Below are positions 51,627-59,454 of a DNA stretch of 59,454 nt, piece after piece. The position numbers and the translations under genes were made by a program. The stretch covers positions 1-59,454 of the IMG/VR virus record IMGVR_UViG_3300046171_000087; one strand, 5' to 3'. Below the pieces are notes generated by a model. The model saw nothing but the letters and a program-made list of their open reading frames with translations. It had not been told where the DNA came from and did no database searches. Source of the stretch: a virus. How positions within the stretch are numbered: the first letter of the stretch is position 1; every line of letters begins with the position of its first letter.

Positions 51627-52239
51627 GAAGAAAAAGTATACAGTTATACGTCAAGCAATATCAAAAGACCTAGCGTCTTTTGTGGCAAATTATTTTTTAA
51701 TGCAGAAACAAGTATATGATACTTGTAGAGAAAAAAGATATTTTTCTCCATTTGAAACTATCATTGGATACTATGAAGGAGAGAATGAACAGATACCAAA
51801 TACATATAGTCAGTATTCTAATATGGCTATGGAAACATTATTATTAAAGTGTCTTCCTAAAATGGAAGAAGCAACAGGTCTTAAATTATATCCTGCATAT
51901 ACTTATGCAAGAATATATAAAAAAGGTGATGTTTTAAAAAGACACAAAGATAGATTTAGTTGTGAGATATCTACTACTATGAATCTTGGTGGCGATGATT
52001 GGCCAATATATCTTGAGCCATCTGGAGAAGTTGATAGGAAAGGTATTAAAGTAGATTTAAAACCAGGAGATATGCTGGTTTATTCTGGTTGTGAGCTAGA
52101 ACATTGGAGAAATAAATTTAAAGGCAAGGAATGCGTACAAGTATTTCTTCATTATAATAATCGTAAAACGCCAGGCGCTAGAGATAATATGTTTGACAAG
52201 CGTCCACATTTAGGTCTTCCTTCTTGGTTTAAACGATGA
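51619..52239 (+). CDS. 2-oxoglutarate/Fe(II) oxygenase 3
   Basis: I chose the ATG at 51619, since the longer upstream frame belongs to the previous gene. The protein has 206 residues. The motif LKRHKDRFSCEISTTMNLGG has H-x-D, and CELEHWRNKFKGKECVQVFL has the distal His with a basic residue after it. YPAYTYARIYKKGD precedes them. It is a third distinct oxygenase, not a close copy of the other two. A terminator follows. Confidence 0.82.
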   Translation: MFKKKKYTVIRQAISKDLASFVANYFLMQKQVYDTCREKRYFSPFETIIGYYEGENEQIPNTYSQYSNMAMETLLLKCLPKMEEATGLKLYPAYTYARIYKKGDVLKRHKDRFSCEISTTMNLGGDDWPIYLEPSGEVDRKGIKVDLKPGDMLVYSGCELEHWRNKFKGKECVQVFLHYNNRKTPGARDNMFDKRPHLGLPSWFKR

Positions 52240-52253
52240 TATAATCCTTAGAT

Positions 52254-52291
52254 GGAGGCAGGGCACCACCACATACCCCCTGTCTCCTTTT
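52254..52291 (+). terminator. Rho-independent terminator
   Basis: GGAGGCAGGG (52254-52263) pairs with CCCTGTCTCC (52278-52287), 10 bp with one G-T pair, followed by TTTT. It closes the oxygenase operon. Confidence 0.75.
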
Positions 52292-52305
52292 AAGGATTTA
52301 TATTT

Positions 52306-53022
52306 ATGTTTTTTGGCGGAACTTCGTTTGCAGGAGCACCTTTTGGAGACTCAGGATTTAACCCTAACGCATTTGTAAGCGTAAGTGGGTCTAGAATTAA
52401 TGAATCAACAGGCACAGTAGGTTTAGTAGGTAAAGCAAATATTGCTGTTACTGGTAACAGACTTAATTTTACAATCGGTAATGTAACTATTATTGAAGGA
52501 CAAGGTGTTATTGTATCTCCTGATGGTAGTCGTATTAATGTATCTACAGGTGATCCAACTATTGTTGCAAAAGCAGTAACTTCTTTAACTGGATCTAGAG
52601 TAAACTTAAATACAGGCACACCAACATTTGCATCTATATACTCTGTAACAGGTTCTGAATTAGAAGTAGACACAGGAAGTGTTACAACAGTTGGTAAAGC
52701 AACTGTATTACCAAATGGATCTAGAGTAAACTTTAACACAGGAACTGTTACTATATCTGCAGATGCTAATCTTTCAGTAACAGGAAATAGAGTAGATTTA
52801 GAAATAGGTAATGTTACAACTAAAGCAAACGCAACTGTAACTGTTACAACAAACAGACAAAATATTTCAACAGGAACCGTAACTATTGTTGCAAAAGCAA
52901 CAGTTACTCCAGATGGTAGTAGAATAAATGTTGCAGATGGTTCTGTATTAATTAAAAAATGGGATGGTATTGTACCAGGAGCAAGTATGACTTGGGAACC
53001 AGTACAAACATCGTTAGGATAG
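52306..53022 (+). CDS. Fibre-like protein of about nine 22-residue repeats
   Basis: The protein has 238 residues. After MFFGGTSFAGAPFGDSGF, repeats of about 22 residues follow the pattern hVTGsRlNhsTGtVTIhakA (for example VTGNRLNFTIGNVTI, SPDGSRINVSTGDPTI, LTGSRVNLNTGTPTF). Such short beta repeats suggest a beta-solenoid or trimeric fibre. The C-terminus IVPGASMTWEPVQTSLG is shared with the next gene. Probably a fibre or spike. Confidence 0.65.
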   Translation: MFFGGTSFAGAPFGDSGFNPNAFVSVSGSRINESTGTVGLVGKANIAVTGNRLNFTIGNVTIIEGQGVIVSPDGSRINVSTGDPTIVAKAVTSLTGSRVNLNTGTPTFASIYSVTGSELEVDTGSVTTVGKATVLPNGSRVNFNTGTVTISADANLSVTGNRVDLEIGNVTTKANATVTVTTNRQNISTGTVTIVAKATVTPDGSRINVADGSVLIKKWDGIVPGASMTWEPVQTSLG

Positions 53023-53025
53023 AAT

Positions 53026-53343
53026 ATGTATTTTGGAGGAAGCACATTTGCCGGAGCACCATTCGCCGATCCAGGTGGAGTAAGTGTATTTGTTGCAATA
53101 TCAGGAAACAGAGTCAATGTAAGTACAGGAACTGTAGGTATTACAGCTTCCGCAAGAGTATTACCATCTGGTAATGAAATAGAGATATCTATAGGTAATG
53201 TTACTGTTAGAGTTGACAAAACAGTAGCCGTAAGTGGTATAAGAATAAACCTTGCAACAGGTACCGTTAATGTGATATCATGGAACCCGATAGTTCCAGG
53301 AGCAACGGGTACCTGGGTACCTATTGACCCGAACAATCCATAA
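53026..53343 (+). CDS. Short paralogue of the 22-residue-repeat fibre
   Basis: The protein has 105 residues. It starts MYFGGSTFAGAPFADPGG and ends PIVPGATGTWVPIDPNNP, matching both ends of the previous gene product, but it has only about three repeats (ISGNRVNVSTGTVGI, PSGNEIEISIGNVTV, VSGIRINLATGTVNV). It starts three bases after the previous stop. Repeat number is therefore variable between copies. Confidence 0.65.
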   Translation: MYFGGSTFAGAPFADPGGVSVFVAISGNRVNVSTGTVGITASARVLPSGNEIEISIGNVTVRVDKTVAVSGIRINLATGTVNVISWNPIVPGATGTWVPIDPNNP

Positions 53344-53352
53344 GGAGAATAA

Positions 53353-54072
53353 ATGGCAAGTACATATTCAAGCGATCTAAAATTAGAGCTAATTACAACA
53401 GGTGAAAAAGCAGGTACCTGGGGTACAATTACAAACACAAATTTACAACAACTAGAGCAAGCAGCATCTGGTTATATTAGTCACAACATAGGAGCTGCAG
53501 ATTTAGCATTAGATTTATCTAATGGTGCAGTATCAAATGGTAAAAATTTATATTTTAAATTAACAGGAACTTTAACAGCAAACAGAACCATGACTATGCC
53601 TGATGGTGCTGAAAGAGTATTTGTTGTAGAAGATGCAACAGCAAGATCAGCTTCTAATTATACATTAACAGTTAAGACTGTATCAGGAACAGGGTTAGCT
53701 TTACCAATTGGTTCTACAACTTTATTATATTCTGATGGTACAAATATTACAGGTAAACTACAAACTAAAGGATACTATACACCATCCGCAACTTACACTA
53801 CAGTAAATGGTGATCAAATATTAGTAAATACATCTGGAAGTGGTATTAGTGCTGCAGTTACAATAAACTTACCAGCATCTCCTGCTATTGGAAATGAAGT
53901 TACATTTATTGATAGTGGAAATAACTTTGCATCTAACAATTTAACTGTTGGAAGAAATGGATCTAATATAAATGGTGCATCTTCTAATTTAGTGGTTTCA
54001 ACGAATGACGCAGCTTTTACATTGGTGTATGTTAATGCAACAAGAGGCTGGGTATACAAAGACAAGATATAG
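53353..54072 (+). CDS. Tail protein sharing a domain with the adhesins
   Basis: The protein has 239 residues. The N-terminal part, LELITTGEKAGTWGTITNTN, is a widespread phage fibre start. The C-terminal 90 residues (INLPASPAIGNEVTFIDSGN, NNLTVGRNGSNINGASSNLV, TLVYVNATRGWVYKDKI) match the mid domain of the three glycine-rich adhesins. RBS AAGGAGAATAA. Probably a fibre or fibre-connecting protein. Confidence 0.65.
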   Translation: MASTYSSDLKLELITTGEKAGTWGTITNTNLQQLEQAASGYISHNIGAADLALDLSNGAVSNGKNLYFKLTGTLTANRTMTMPDGAERVFVVEDATARSASNYTLTVKTVSGTGLALPIGSTTLLYSDGTNITGKLQTKGYYTPSATYTTVNGDQILVNTSGSGISAAVTINLPASPAIGNEVTFIDSGNNFASNNLTVGRNGSNINGASSNLVVSTNDAAFTLVYVNATRGWVYKDKI

Positions 54073-54082
54073 GAGCTAATAC

Positions 54083-56281
54083 ATGGCTCTAATTGATTTT
54101 AAAGTCTTACCAGGAATAGACAAACAAAACACTGACTCTGGAGCAGAGTTTAGATGGGTTGATTGTGACAATGTTCGTTTTAGATATAACTTACCAGAAA
54201 AAGTTGGTGGATGGTCATCACTTGTTACAGATACAATTGTAGGTGTAGCAAGAAGAGAATTTGCATTTGTTGACCTTGATGGTAACAGATATGTTGCAAT
54301 AGGAACAGATAAGTTTTTATTAATATATTTTGAAGGTCAATTATATGATGTTACACCTTTAAAGGCAACTTTAACATCAGCAACAATTGCAACAACTAAT
54401 AATTCAGCTGTCTGCACAATTACAAAAGCATCACATGGTTTATCACCAGGAAATATTATCTTATTAGATAGTGTGACACTACCAGTTGGTACAGGTTACT
54501 CTGCATCTGACTTTGAAGACAAACTATTTCAAGTTACATCAACACCTACATCAGATACGTTTACAATAACACAATCATCAAATGCTAGTGCTACGGTATC
54601 TACAGGTGGTAGTTTAAGTATTAAACCATATGAGACAGTGGGACCAGCTGCACAGTCTTACGGTTATGGTTGGGGTGTATCAGAATGGGATGGAACAGTT
54701 ACAGGTGCTGTTACAACTACATTAAATGGAACACTTGGAGATAATACAAGTGGTACATCAGGATCAAATATAACTTTAACATCGACAACAGGATTTCCTA
54801 CATCAGGTAGAGTACAAATAGGAACAGAATTAATTTCATACTCAGGTGTGTCTAGTAATGACTTAACAGGTATTGTAAGAGCTGTTGATGGTTCTACAAG
54901 AGCGGCACACTCATCAAGCACTCCGGTTACTAACGCTGCAGACTTTGTTGATTGGGGTGAAGCAGCTCCTGCATCAGAAGTATCTCTTGAACCAGGTCTT
55001 TGGTCATTAAGTAATTTTGGTCAAGTATTAGTTGCAACAGTTGCAAACGGTAAAACATTTACATGGAACGCAGGTGATGCAGCAAGATTAACAACTAGAG
55101 CATCAACATCTACCTCTGGTTTTTCTACATCTAATAATCCAACTGCAACAAGAGTAACTCTTGTATCACCAACAACACGTCACTTAATTCACTTAGGTAC
55201 AGAAACAACTATTGGTTCAACTTCAACACAAGATGATATGTTTATTAGATTCTCGGACCAAGAAGATATTAACGATTACACACCTACAGCAATCAATTCT
55301 GCCGGTACACAAAGACTGCAAGACGGAACACGGATCATGGGTGCGTTGAAAGCAAAAGAAACTATTTTGATATGGACAGACAATGCTTTGTATACAATGA
55401 AATTTATTGGTGCACCTTTTACATTTGGTTTTGAACAGGTTGGTACAAACTGTGGATTGATAGGTAAAAATGCAGCTGTTGAAATAGATGGTGTAGCTTT
55501 TTGGATGTCACCAAATGGTTTATTTATGTTTGATGGTACAGTTAAATCACTACCATGTTCTGTTGAAGATTTTGTATATGACTCTTTAGATACTACAAAA
55601 GGTCAACAAGTATATGCAGGTATCAACAATCTATTTACAGAAGTAGTTTGGTATTATCCATCTACAAATTCAGAATACAATGACAAATATCTTGTATTTA
55701 ATTATGGTGAAACAGTAAAAGGTGGTGTTTGGTATATTGGCACAGAAGCTAGAACAACATGGATTGATGCAAACGTATATCAAAAACCTATTGCAACTAA
55801 ATATAATAGTAGTGCAACAGGTACATTTCCTGTCATTCTAGGTGAAGATGGATTAGGTCAAACAACATTATTTGAACACGAAGTAGGTACTGATCAAGTC
55901 AATCCAAATGGTACAACTACAACTGTTACATCATTTGTAAAATCATACGACTTTGATTTACAATCAAGACAACAAAATGCACAGGGTAAATCTACAGGAC
56001 CAACCATAGCTGGTGAAACATTTCTTGCAATGAGAAGGTTTGTACCTGATTTTAAAACATTACAAGGAAATGCCAAAGTAACACTAGGAGTTAAAAGATA
56101 CCCGCAACAATCTGAAACAACTACAACTTTAAGTCCCTTTACAATAACATCTAGCACTGATAAAAAGGATACTAGGGCAAGAGGAAGATTTGTTAATATA
56201 AAAATAGAAAACGATTCTGCTTCTGAGTCTTGGAGATTTGGAACATTTAAGATAGATGTACAACCTGATGGAAGACGATAA
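54083..56281 (+). CDS. Large tail protein (gp10-like nozzle / stabilisation)
   Basis: The protein has 732 residues, all-beta. It begins FKVLPGIDKQNTDSGAEFRW and VRFRYNLPEKVGGWSSLVTD. It has EFAFVDLDGNRYVAIGTDKF, then an inserted Ser/Thr-rich domain (residues about 95-290), GALKAKETILIWTDNALYTM and VEIDGVAFWMSPNGLFMFDG. These blocks are common in marine phage tail proteins resembling P22 gp10 (tail hub/DNA-stabilising). It would close the portal after packaging. Confidence 0.65.
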   Translation: MALIDFKVLPGIDKQNTDSGAEFRWVDCDNVRFRYNLPEKVGGWSSLVTDTIVGVARREFAFVDLDGNRYVAIGTDKFLLIYFEGQLYDVTPLKATLTSATIATTNNSAVCTITKASHGLSPGNIILLDSVTLPVGTGYSASDFEDKLFQVTSTPTSDTFTITQSSNASATVSTGGSLSIKPYETVGPAAQSYGYGWGVSEWDGTVTGAVTTTLNGTLGDNTSGTSGSNITLTSTTGFPTSGRVQIGTELISYSGVSSNDLTGIVRAVDGSTRAAHSSSTPVTNAADFVDWGEAAPASEVSLEPGLWSLSNFGQVLVATVANGKTFTWNAGDAARLTTRASTSTSGFSTSNNPTATRVTLVSPTTRHLIHLGTETTIGSTSTQDDMFIRFSDQEDINDYTPTAINSAGTQRLQDGTRIMGALKAKETILIWTDNALYTMKFIGAPFTFGFEQVGTNCGLIGKNAAVEIDGVAFWMSPNGLFMFDGTVKSLPCSVEDFVYDSLDTTKGQQVYAGINNLFTEVVWYYPSTNSEYNDKYLVFNYGETVKGGVWYIGTEARTTWIDANVYQKPIATKYNSSATGTFPVILGEDGLGQTTLFEHEVGTDQVNPNGTTTTVTSFVKSYDFDLQSRQQNAQGKSTGPTIAGETFLAMRRFVPDFKTLQGNAKVTLGVKRYPQQSETTTTLSPFTITSSTDKKDTRARGRFVNIKIENDSASESWRFGTFKIDVQPDGRR

Positions 56282-56448
56282 TGGCTAAAATAGTAGTAAG
56301 ATTACCAGAACCAAAAGAAGAGTACGATGTTTCTAACCAAAAACAAATTAATAGAACAATTAGTTTGATGATAGAACAATTAAATTCAACATTTTTAGAT
56401 GAACAAAAACAGGAGCAAGAAAGATTTTCTTGGTTTATAAGTGGCTAA
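56281..56448 (+). CDS. Conserved 55-aa protein
   Basis: MAKIVVRLPEPKEEYDVSNQ, followed by a helix (INRTISLMIEQLNSTFLDE) and FSWFISG. Known to me from marine phages directly after the large tail protein. Stop and start codons are shared with neighbours. Confidence 0.6.
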   Translation: MAKIVVRLPEPKEEYDVSNQKQINRTISLMIEQLNSTFLDEQKQEQERFSWFISG

Positions 56449-56770
56449 TATATATAATAATGCAAAGGTAGATTTAACTACCACTGGAAACACAACTATT
56501 TATACTACACCATCAGGATCAAGATCTATTATTAAAAATATATTAGTATCTGATGACTCTGGTAGTGGTGATAGTATCACGATGACGATTACAGACGCTA
56601 GTTCAGCTGTATTTTCTTTGTTTAAATCAAAGACAATAGCAGCAAATAACACAACAGAAATGATAACACAGCCTATCATTTTGTTGGAAAATGAGGTATT
56701 AAAGGCACAGGCGGTAACAGCTGATAGATTACATGTAGTTGTATCACTGCTTGAAATTAACAGGGATTAA
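56441..56770 (+). CDS. Small beta-rich virion protein
   Basis: The protein has 109 residues from a GTG start. NAKVDLTTTGNTTIYTTPSG and ILVSDDSGSGDSITMTITDA resemble a jelly-roll-like phage protein family seen in marine phages. It overlaps the previous gene by eight bases. Role unknown. Confidence 0.55.
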   Translation: MANIYNNAKVDLTTTGNTTIYTTPSGSRSIIKNILVSDDSGSGDSITMTITDASSAVFSLFKSKTIAANNTTEMITQPIILLENEVLKAQAVTADRLHVVVSLLEINRD

Positions 56771-56773
56771 ATT

Positions 56774-57016
56774 ATGGCATTTACAGAAGAAGGATCAGTA
56801 GAATACGTAATGATAGATGGTAAAAAAGTACCAGTCGTAAAGTGTGAAACTGAAGTAGTATTAAGAAATAAAGAAACTAATTACGAGTACAATTCAGATA
56901 AAGAAGCAGAAGATGATATTGCTAATCCTGAAACAGCTACTCAAAAAGAACACATAACAAGATCATTAAAAGTAAAAGTGGCAGCGATGCCACCATTAGG
57001 AGCAGCGTCAGAGTAA
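56774..57016 (+). CDS. Small conserved protein
   Basis: The protein has 80 residues, with VEYVMIDGKKVPVVKCETEV and a C-terminal ending VKVAAMPPLGAASE. Shared stop-start with the next gene. Found in marine phages beside the tail module; function unknown. Confidence 0.55.
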   Translation: MAFTEEGSVEYVMIDGKKVPVVKCETEVVLRNKETNYEYNSDKEAEDDIANPETATQKEHITRSLKVKVAAMPPLGAASE

Positions 57017-58905
57017 TGGCAATAACAAACGCACAACAATACCAGCAACTTGTAAACAAACCAGCGAATGGTAAACGTCCAGGTTATCGTGGTTCATCTT
57101 ATGGGCCACCAAGTAGAAGTTCGTCACAAGGCCCTGCAGGTGGAGCATCTTCTGGAGGAAATTATGGGGGTAACACAAATAATAGTAGTAGTAATAATAA
57201 CTCTTCTACTAATCAAGGACCGGCAGGTGGAGCATCAGCTGGAGGAAATTATGGTGGTAATGTAAATGTTAAACAAGAATATGGTGGAAAAGCATATGAA
57301 GATCAAAGTTATGCTACACAAGAATCTATAGATAATGCTAAAAAAAAAGAAGAGGTTAAAAAATTTCAAGAGTCATTAGAAAACGATAGAAAAAGAAGAG
57401 CAAAAAGAAAAAGAAGATTAGAGGAAGCTGCATTAAATAAAAAAAATTTATTTAATAAGCTAGGTTATGTTCAAAGAACTAAAGATGAAAATTTAGAAGA
57501 TTTAGGTGTTATCGATAGTCAAGGTTTAACAATCGGTGGTTATGAAGTTCCAAGTTTTATTTCAGGAATTGGAAGTGCTTTTACAATAGATCCTTCAACA
57601 AAATATTTTGATGAAGATTCAATAAGAGAAATAGGTTCTCAAACTCAATATACAAAAAGTGTAGATCCTGTTACTGGTAAAGTAACTTTTGGAACAACAG
57701 CTAAACAAGCAGATACATTAGCGGATTTAAAAGAAGATATTCAAATGGAGGATAGAGTTCTTGATCCTAATGATACTGTCACACAATCAGAATTTAATGA
57801 TTATATGAATAGAAATAAAGTTGAATTACCAGACAATGACGGAGGAAATCAAGAAATGGATCCTTGTAAAGGACCTAACCCACCTGCGTATTGTTTCGTA
57901 AATAATGACCCAGCTGATCCTGAAACACCTAAAAGAAATCTAGGTGGCCTTGCTCCAAGATTCGCGGGCTCTATATTTGATTTCACAGGTCTTGCTGATG
58001 GTGGACGTGCAGGAAAGATGGACGGTGGTATGATGGAAGATACTCCTGAAGGAGGAATCATGGATCTTGAATCAGGAAGACAAATGTATTTCTTAGGTAA
58101 GTTAGTTAAGAAAGCAACAAGAGCAGTTAAGAAAGTTGCTAAGTCTCCATTTGGTAAAGCAGCGTTATTGTATGGTTTAGGAAGTTTAGGAGCTAGTGCT
58201 TTAGGTAAATATCAAGCTGGAGCAGGAGCAGGAGGAAATAGTATTTTTTCAAAAGCAGGTAGATATTTATTAGGAACTAAAGGAGTTGATGAAGATGGTG
58301 GAACACTGGGTTTATTAGGTAAGCTGGGTTTAACTGGTGGGTTTGGTGGATTTAAACCAACACTAAAAGGCGGTTTAGCTTTAGGTCTTGGAGTTCCTTT
58401 TGCTTTAGATGCATTAGGTATAGGTAAAGATAAAGATGATGATAAAATGGATTTAGATGAATACTACAGAAAAAATAGTATTAACATTGCTGATATAAGA
58501 AATAACCCTTACAACTTTTTAGCACCAAGATTTGCTGCTGATGGTGGTTTGATGAGAACAGGCTATCAAGAAGGTGGAGATGCAGAACCAGTAGCAAAGA
58601 AGACTATGCCATTATTAGATATGGACGGCATGGAAAAAGATTACAGAGAAGACGGTGGGTTCGTGCCTATCGGTCGAATGGAAAGAGCAGACGATGTGCC
58701 TGCTAGACTGTCTAAGAATGAGTTTGTGTTTACAGCAGATGCTGTTAGAAATGCAGGTGAAGGAGATATAGACAAGGGCGCAGAAGTTATGTATAACATG
58801 ATGAAAAACCTCGAATCCGGAGGTGAAGTATCTGAAGAATCGCAAGGATTAGATGGCGCTAGAGAAATGTTTAAAACATCGCAACGATTAGAGGAAGTAT
58901 TATAA
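57016..58905 (+). CDS. 629-aa virion protein with DGG peptides
   Basis: The N-terminal 130 residues are Gly/Asn/Ser-rich with two near copies of QGPAGGAS-(S/A)-GGNYGGN. A basic helix (KKEEVKKFQESLENDRKRRA) follows. DGG peptides occur at 328 (ADGGRAGKMDGG), 509 (ADGGLMRTGY) and 546 (DGGFVPIGRMERADDVPARL). The last leads into SKNEFVFTADAVRNAGEGDI and KGAEVMYNMMKNLESGG, a block I know from many marine phages. A hydrophobic segment lies at about 365-400. Likely virion-associated; function unknown. Confidence 0.6.
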   Translation: MAITNAQQYQQLVNKPANGKRPGYRGSSYGPPSRSSSQGPAGGASSGGNYGGNTNNSSSNNNSSTNQGPAGGASAGGNYGGNVNVKQEYGGKAYEDQSYATQESIDNAKKKEEVKKFQESLENDRKRRAKRKRRLEEAALNKKNLFNKLGYVQRTKDENLEDLGVIDSQGLTIGGYEVPSFISGIGSAFTIDPSTKYFDEDSIREIGSQTQYTKSVDPVTGKVTFGTTAKQADTLADLKEDIQMEDRVLDPNDTVTQSEFNDYMNRNKVELPDNDGGNQEMDPCKGPNPPAYCFVNNDPADPETPKRNLGGLAPRFAGSIFDFTGLADGGRAGKMDGGMMEDTPEGGIMDLESGRQMYFLGKLVKKATRAVKKVAKSPFGKAALLYGLGSLGASALGKYQAGAGAGGNSIFSKAGRYLLGTKGVDEDGGTLGLLGKLGLTGGFGGFKPTLKGGLALGLGVPFALDALGIGKDKDDDKMDLDEYYRKNSINIADIRNNPYNFLAPRFAADGGLMRTGYQEGGDAEPVAKKTMPLLDMDGMEKDYREDGGFVPIGRMERADDVPARLSKNEFVFTADAVRNAGEGDIDKGAEVMYNMMKNLESGGEVSEESQGLDGAREMFKTSQRLEEVL

Positions 58906-59454
58906 TGGCGACAGAAACCACAATATCGAGACCAGCACCCTTTGTAGAAGATATAGGAAAAGATTTAGCTGAACAGGCCGTTGCCTTTACAGGTGTACCT
59001 GTTGTAACAGGTGGCATTGGAAGTCTGTCAAAAATGGCAGGTGAAACAGATGCAGGATTTAAATCAAGACAAGATGCTGCAAGAGCATTCGATGTAAGAA
59101 AACAAAATTTAGCAGGACTTGCACCACAAGTTGCAGGTCAAGATCAATTACAAAAAGATGCACAAACTTTAGCAACACAAGGTGTAGGAGCATATCAACC
59201 TTTTTTAAATCAAGCACAAGCTGCAACGGGACCACAAGCTTATCAACAGTTTATGTCACCATATCAATCACAGGTGATCGATGCATCACTTGCAGAGTTT
59301 GATAGAAATGCTGCAATTCAACAACAACAAATTGCAGATCAAGCAGTAACATCAGGAGCTTTTGGTGGTGGAAGAGAAGGTGTTATGCAAGCAGAGTATC
59401 AAGCAGGTTCAGATAGAAACAGAGCGGCACTACAAGCAGGATTATTACAACAAG
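58905..59454 (+). CDS. Virion-associated protein, N-terminal part (gene cut by window edge)
   Basis: An ATG in a TAATG overlap with the previous stop begins 183 codons without a stop up to the window end. The sequence has IGKDLAEQAVAFTGVPVVTG, then Gln/Ala-rich helices (QAQAATGPQAYQQFMSPYQS) and FGGGREGVMQAEYQAGSDRN. The final bases CAAG equal the first four of the window, and joining there continues LLQQ in frame into AQQAAQQQ of the opening frame, for about 294 residues. Confidence 0.65.
   Translation, partial: MATETTISRPAPFVEDIGKDLAEQAVAFTGVPVVTGGIGSLSKMAGETDAGFKSRQDAARAFDVRKQNLAGLAPQVAGQDQLQKDAQTLATQGVGAYQPFLNQAQAATGPQAYQQFMSPYQSQVIDASLAEFDRNAAIQQQQIADQAVTSGAFGGGREGVMQAEYQAGSDRNRAALQAGLLQQ

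Noticed and set aside
52290-53438. 382-residue minus-strand ORF
   Set aside because: It lies exactly opposite the two repeat-fibre genes, which have RBS, matching ends and a terminator upstream. Its repetitive Val/Pro/Thr content mirrors the fibre repeats.
1-59454. tRNA, rRNA, integrase or lysogeny repressor
   Set aside because: None was recognised by eye. A covariance-model tRNA scan would be decisive and could not be run.

Overview
The window looks like the whole genome of an AT-rich, tailed marine bacteriophage with podovirus-like gene content, cut open in the middle of a virion gene. It encodes a P22-type portal, a Mu gpT-like coat, an SU10-type adaptor and a gp10-like tail protein, but no tape measure, sheath or major tail tube gene. 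I saw no integrase, no phage RNA polymerase, no rRNA and no tRNA. Many proteins belong to families I know from uncultured Mediterranean phages, pelagiphages and cyanophages. The host is therefore probably a marine bacterium; an AT-rich alphaproteobacterium such as SAR11 is my guess, not something the sequence proves. The last ORF (58905 to the end) continues in frame into the first ORF (to 339) if the two ends share CAAG, so the map is probably circular.

Layout. (1) 1-5633 is the end of the virion module, with a 1400-residue probable internal/ejection protein. (2) 5713-6370 is a lysis pair: a small holin-like membrane protein and an M15 peptidase. (3) 6367-7797 is an SNF2-type helicase on the minus strand, divergent from the replication module. 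(4) 7855-19502 is the early/replication block: conserved marine-phage proteins, a TOTE-type primase, a UvrD-like helicase, DNA polymerase A, many tiny zinc-binding or membrane proteins, a ribbon-helix-helix regulator, a LAGLIDADG endonuclease and a RecB-like nuclease. (5) 19500-25240 is an accessory region with several sigma70-like promoters, minus-strand genes including the terminase small subunit, a VRR-NUC-like nuclease, a GP88-like cysteine protein, and arrays of a 7-bp unit GCTTGNN. (6) 25242-59454 is packaging and virion: terminase large subunit, two large proteins with recurring DGGRIG peptides, portal, a run of small basic proteins, GroES-like chaperonin, scaffold, coat, adaptors, three glycine-rich adhesins, three 2-oxoglutarate/Fe(II) oxygenases, repeat fibres and a large tail protein.

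How it works together. Replication would use the host RNA polymerase at TTGACA/TATAAT-like promoters, the phage primase, SF1 and SNF2 helicases and PolA. Virion assembly uses portal, scaffold, coat and a phage co-chaperonin. Receptor binding probably rests on three paralogous glycine-rich adhesins, and the oxygenases next to them may modify them.

Sequence quality. At least ten genes are broken by single-base gains or losses, mostly in homopolymer-like spots, and each reads as a normal family member once repaired. These genes are annotated across the break. The pattern suggests uncorrected sequencing errors. The terminase break is a separate case because it lies on a perfect A AAA AAG slippery heptamer.
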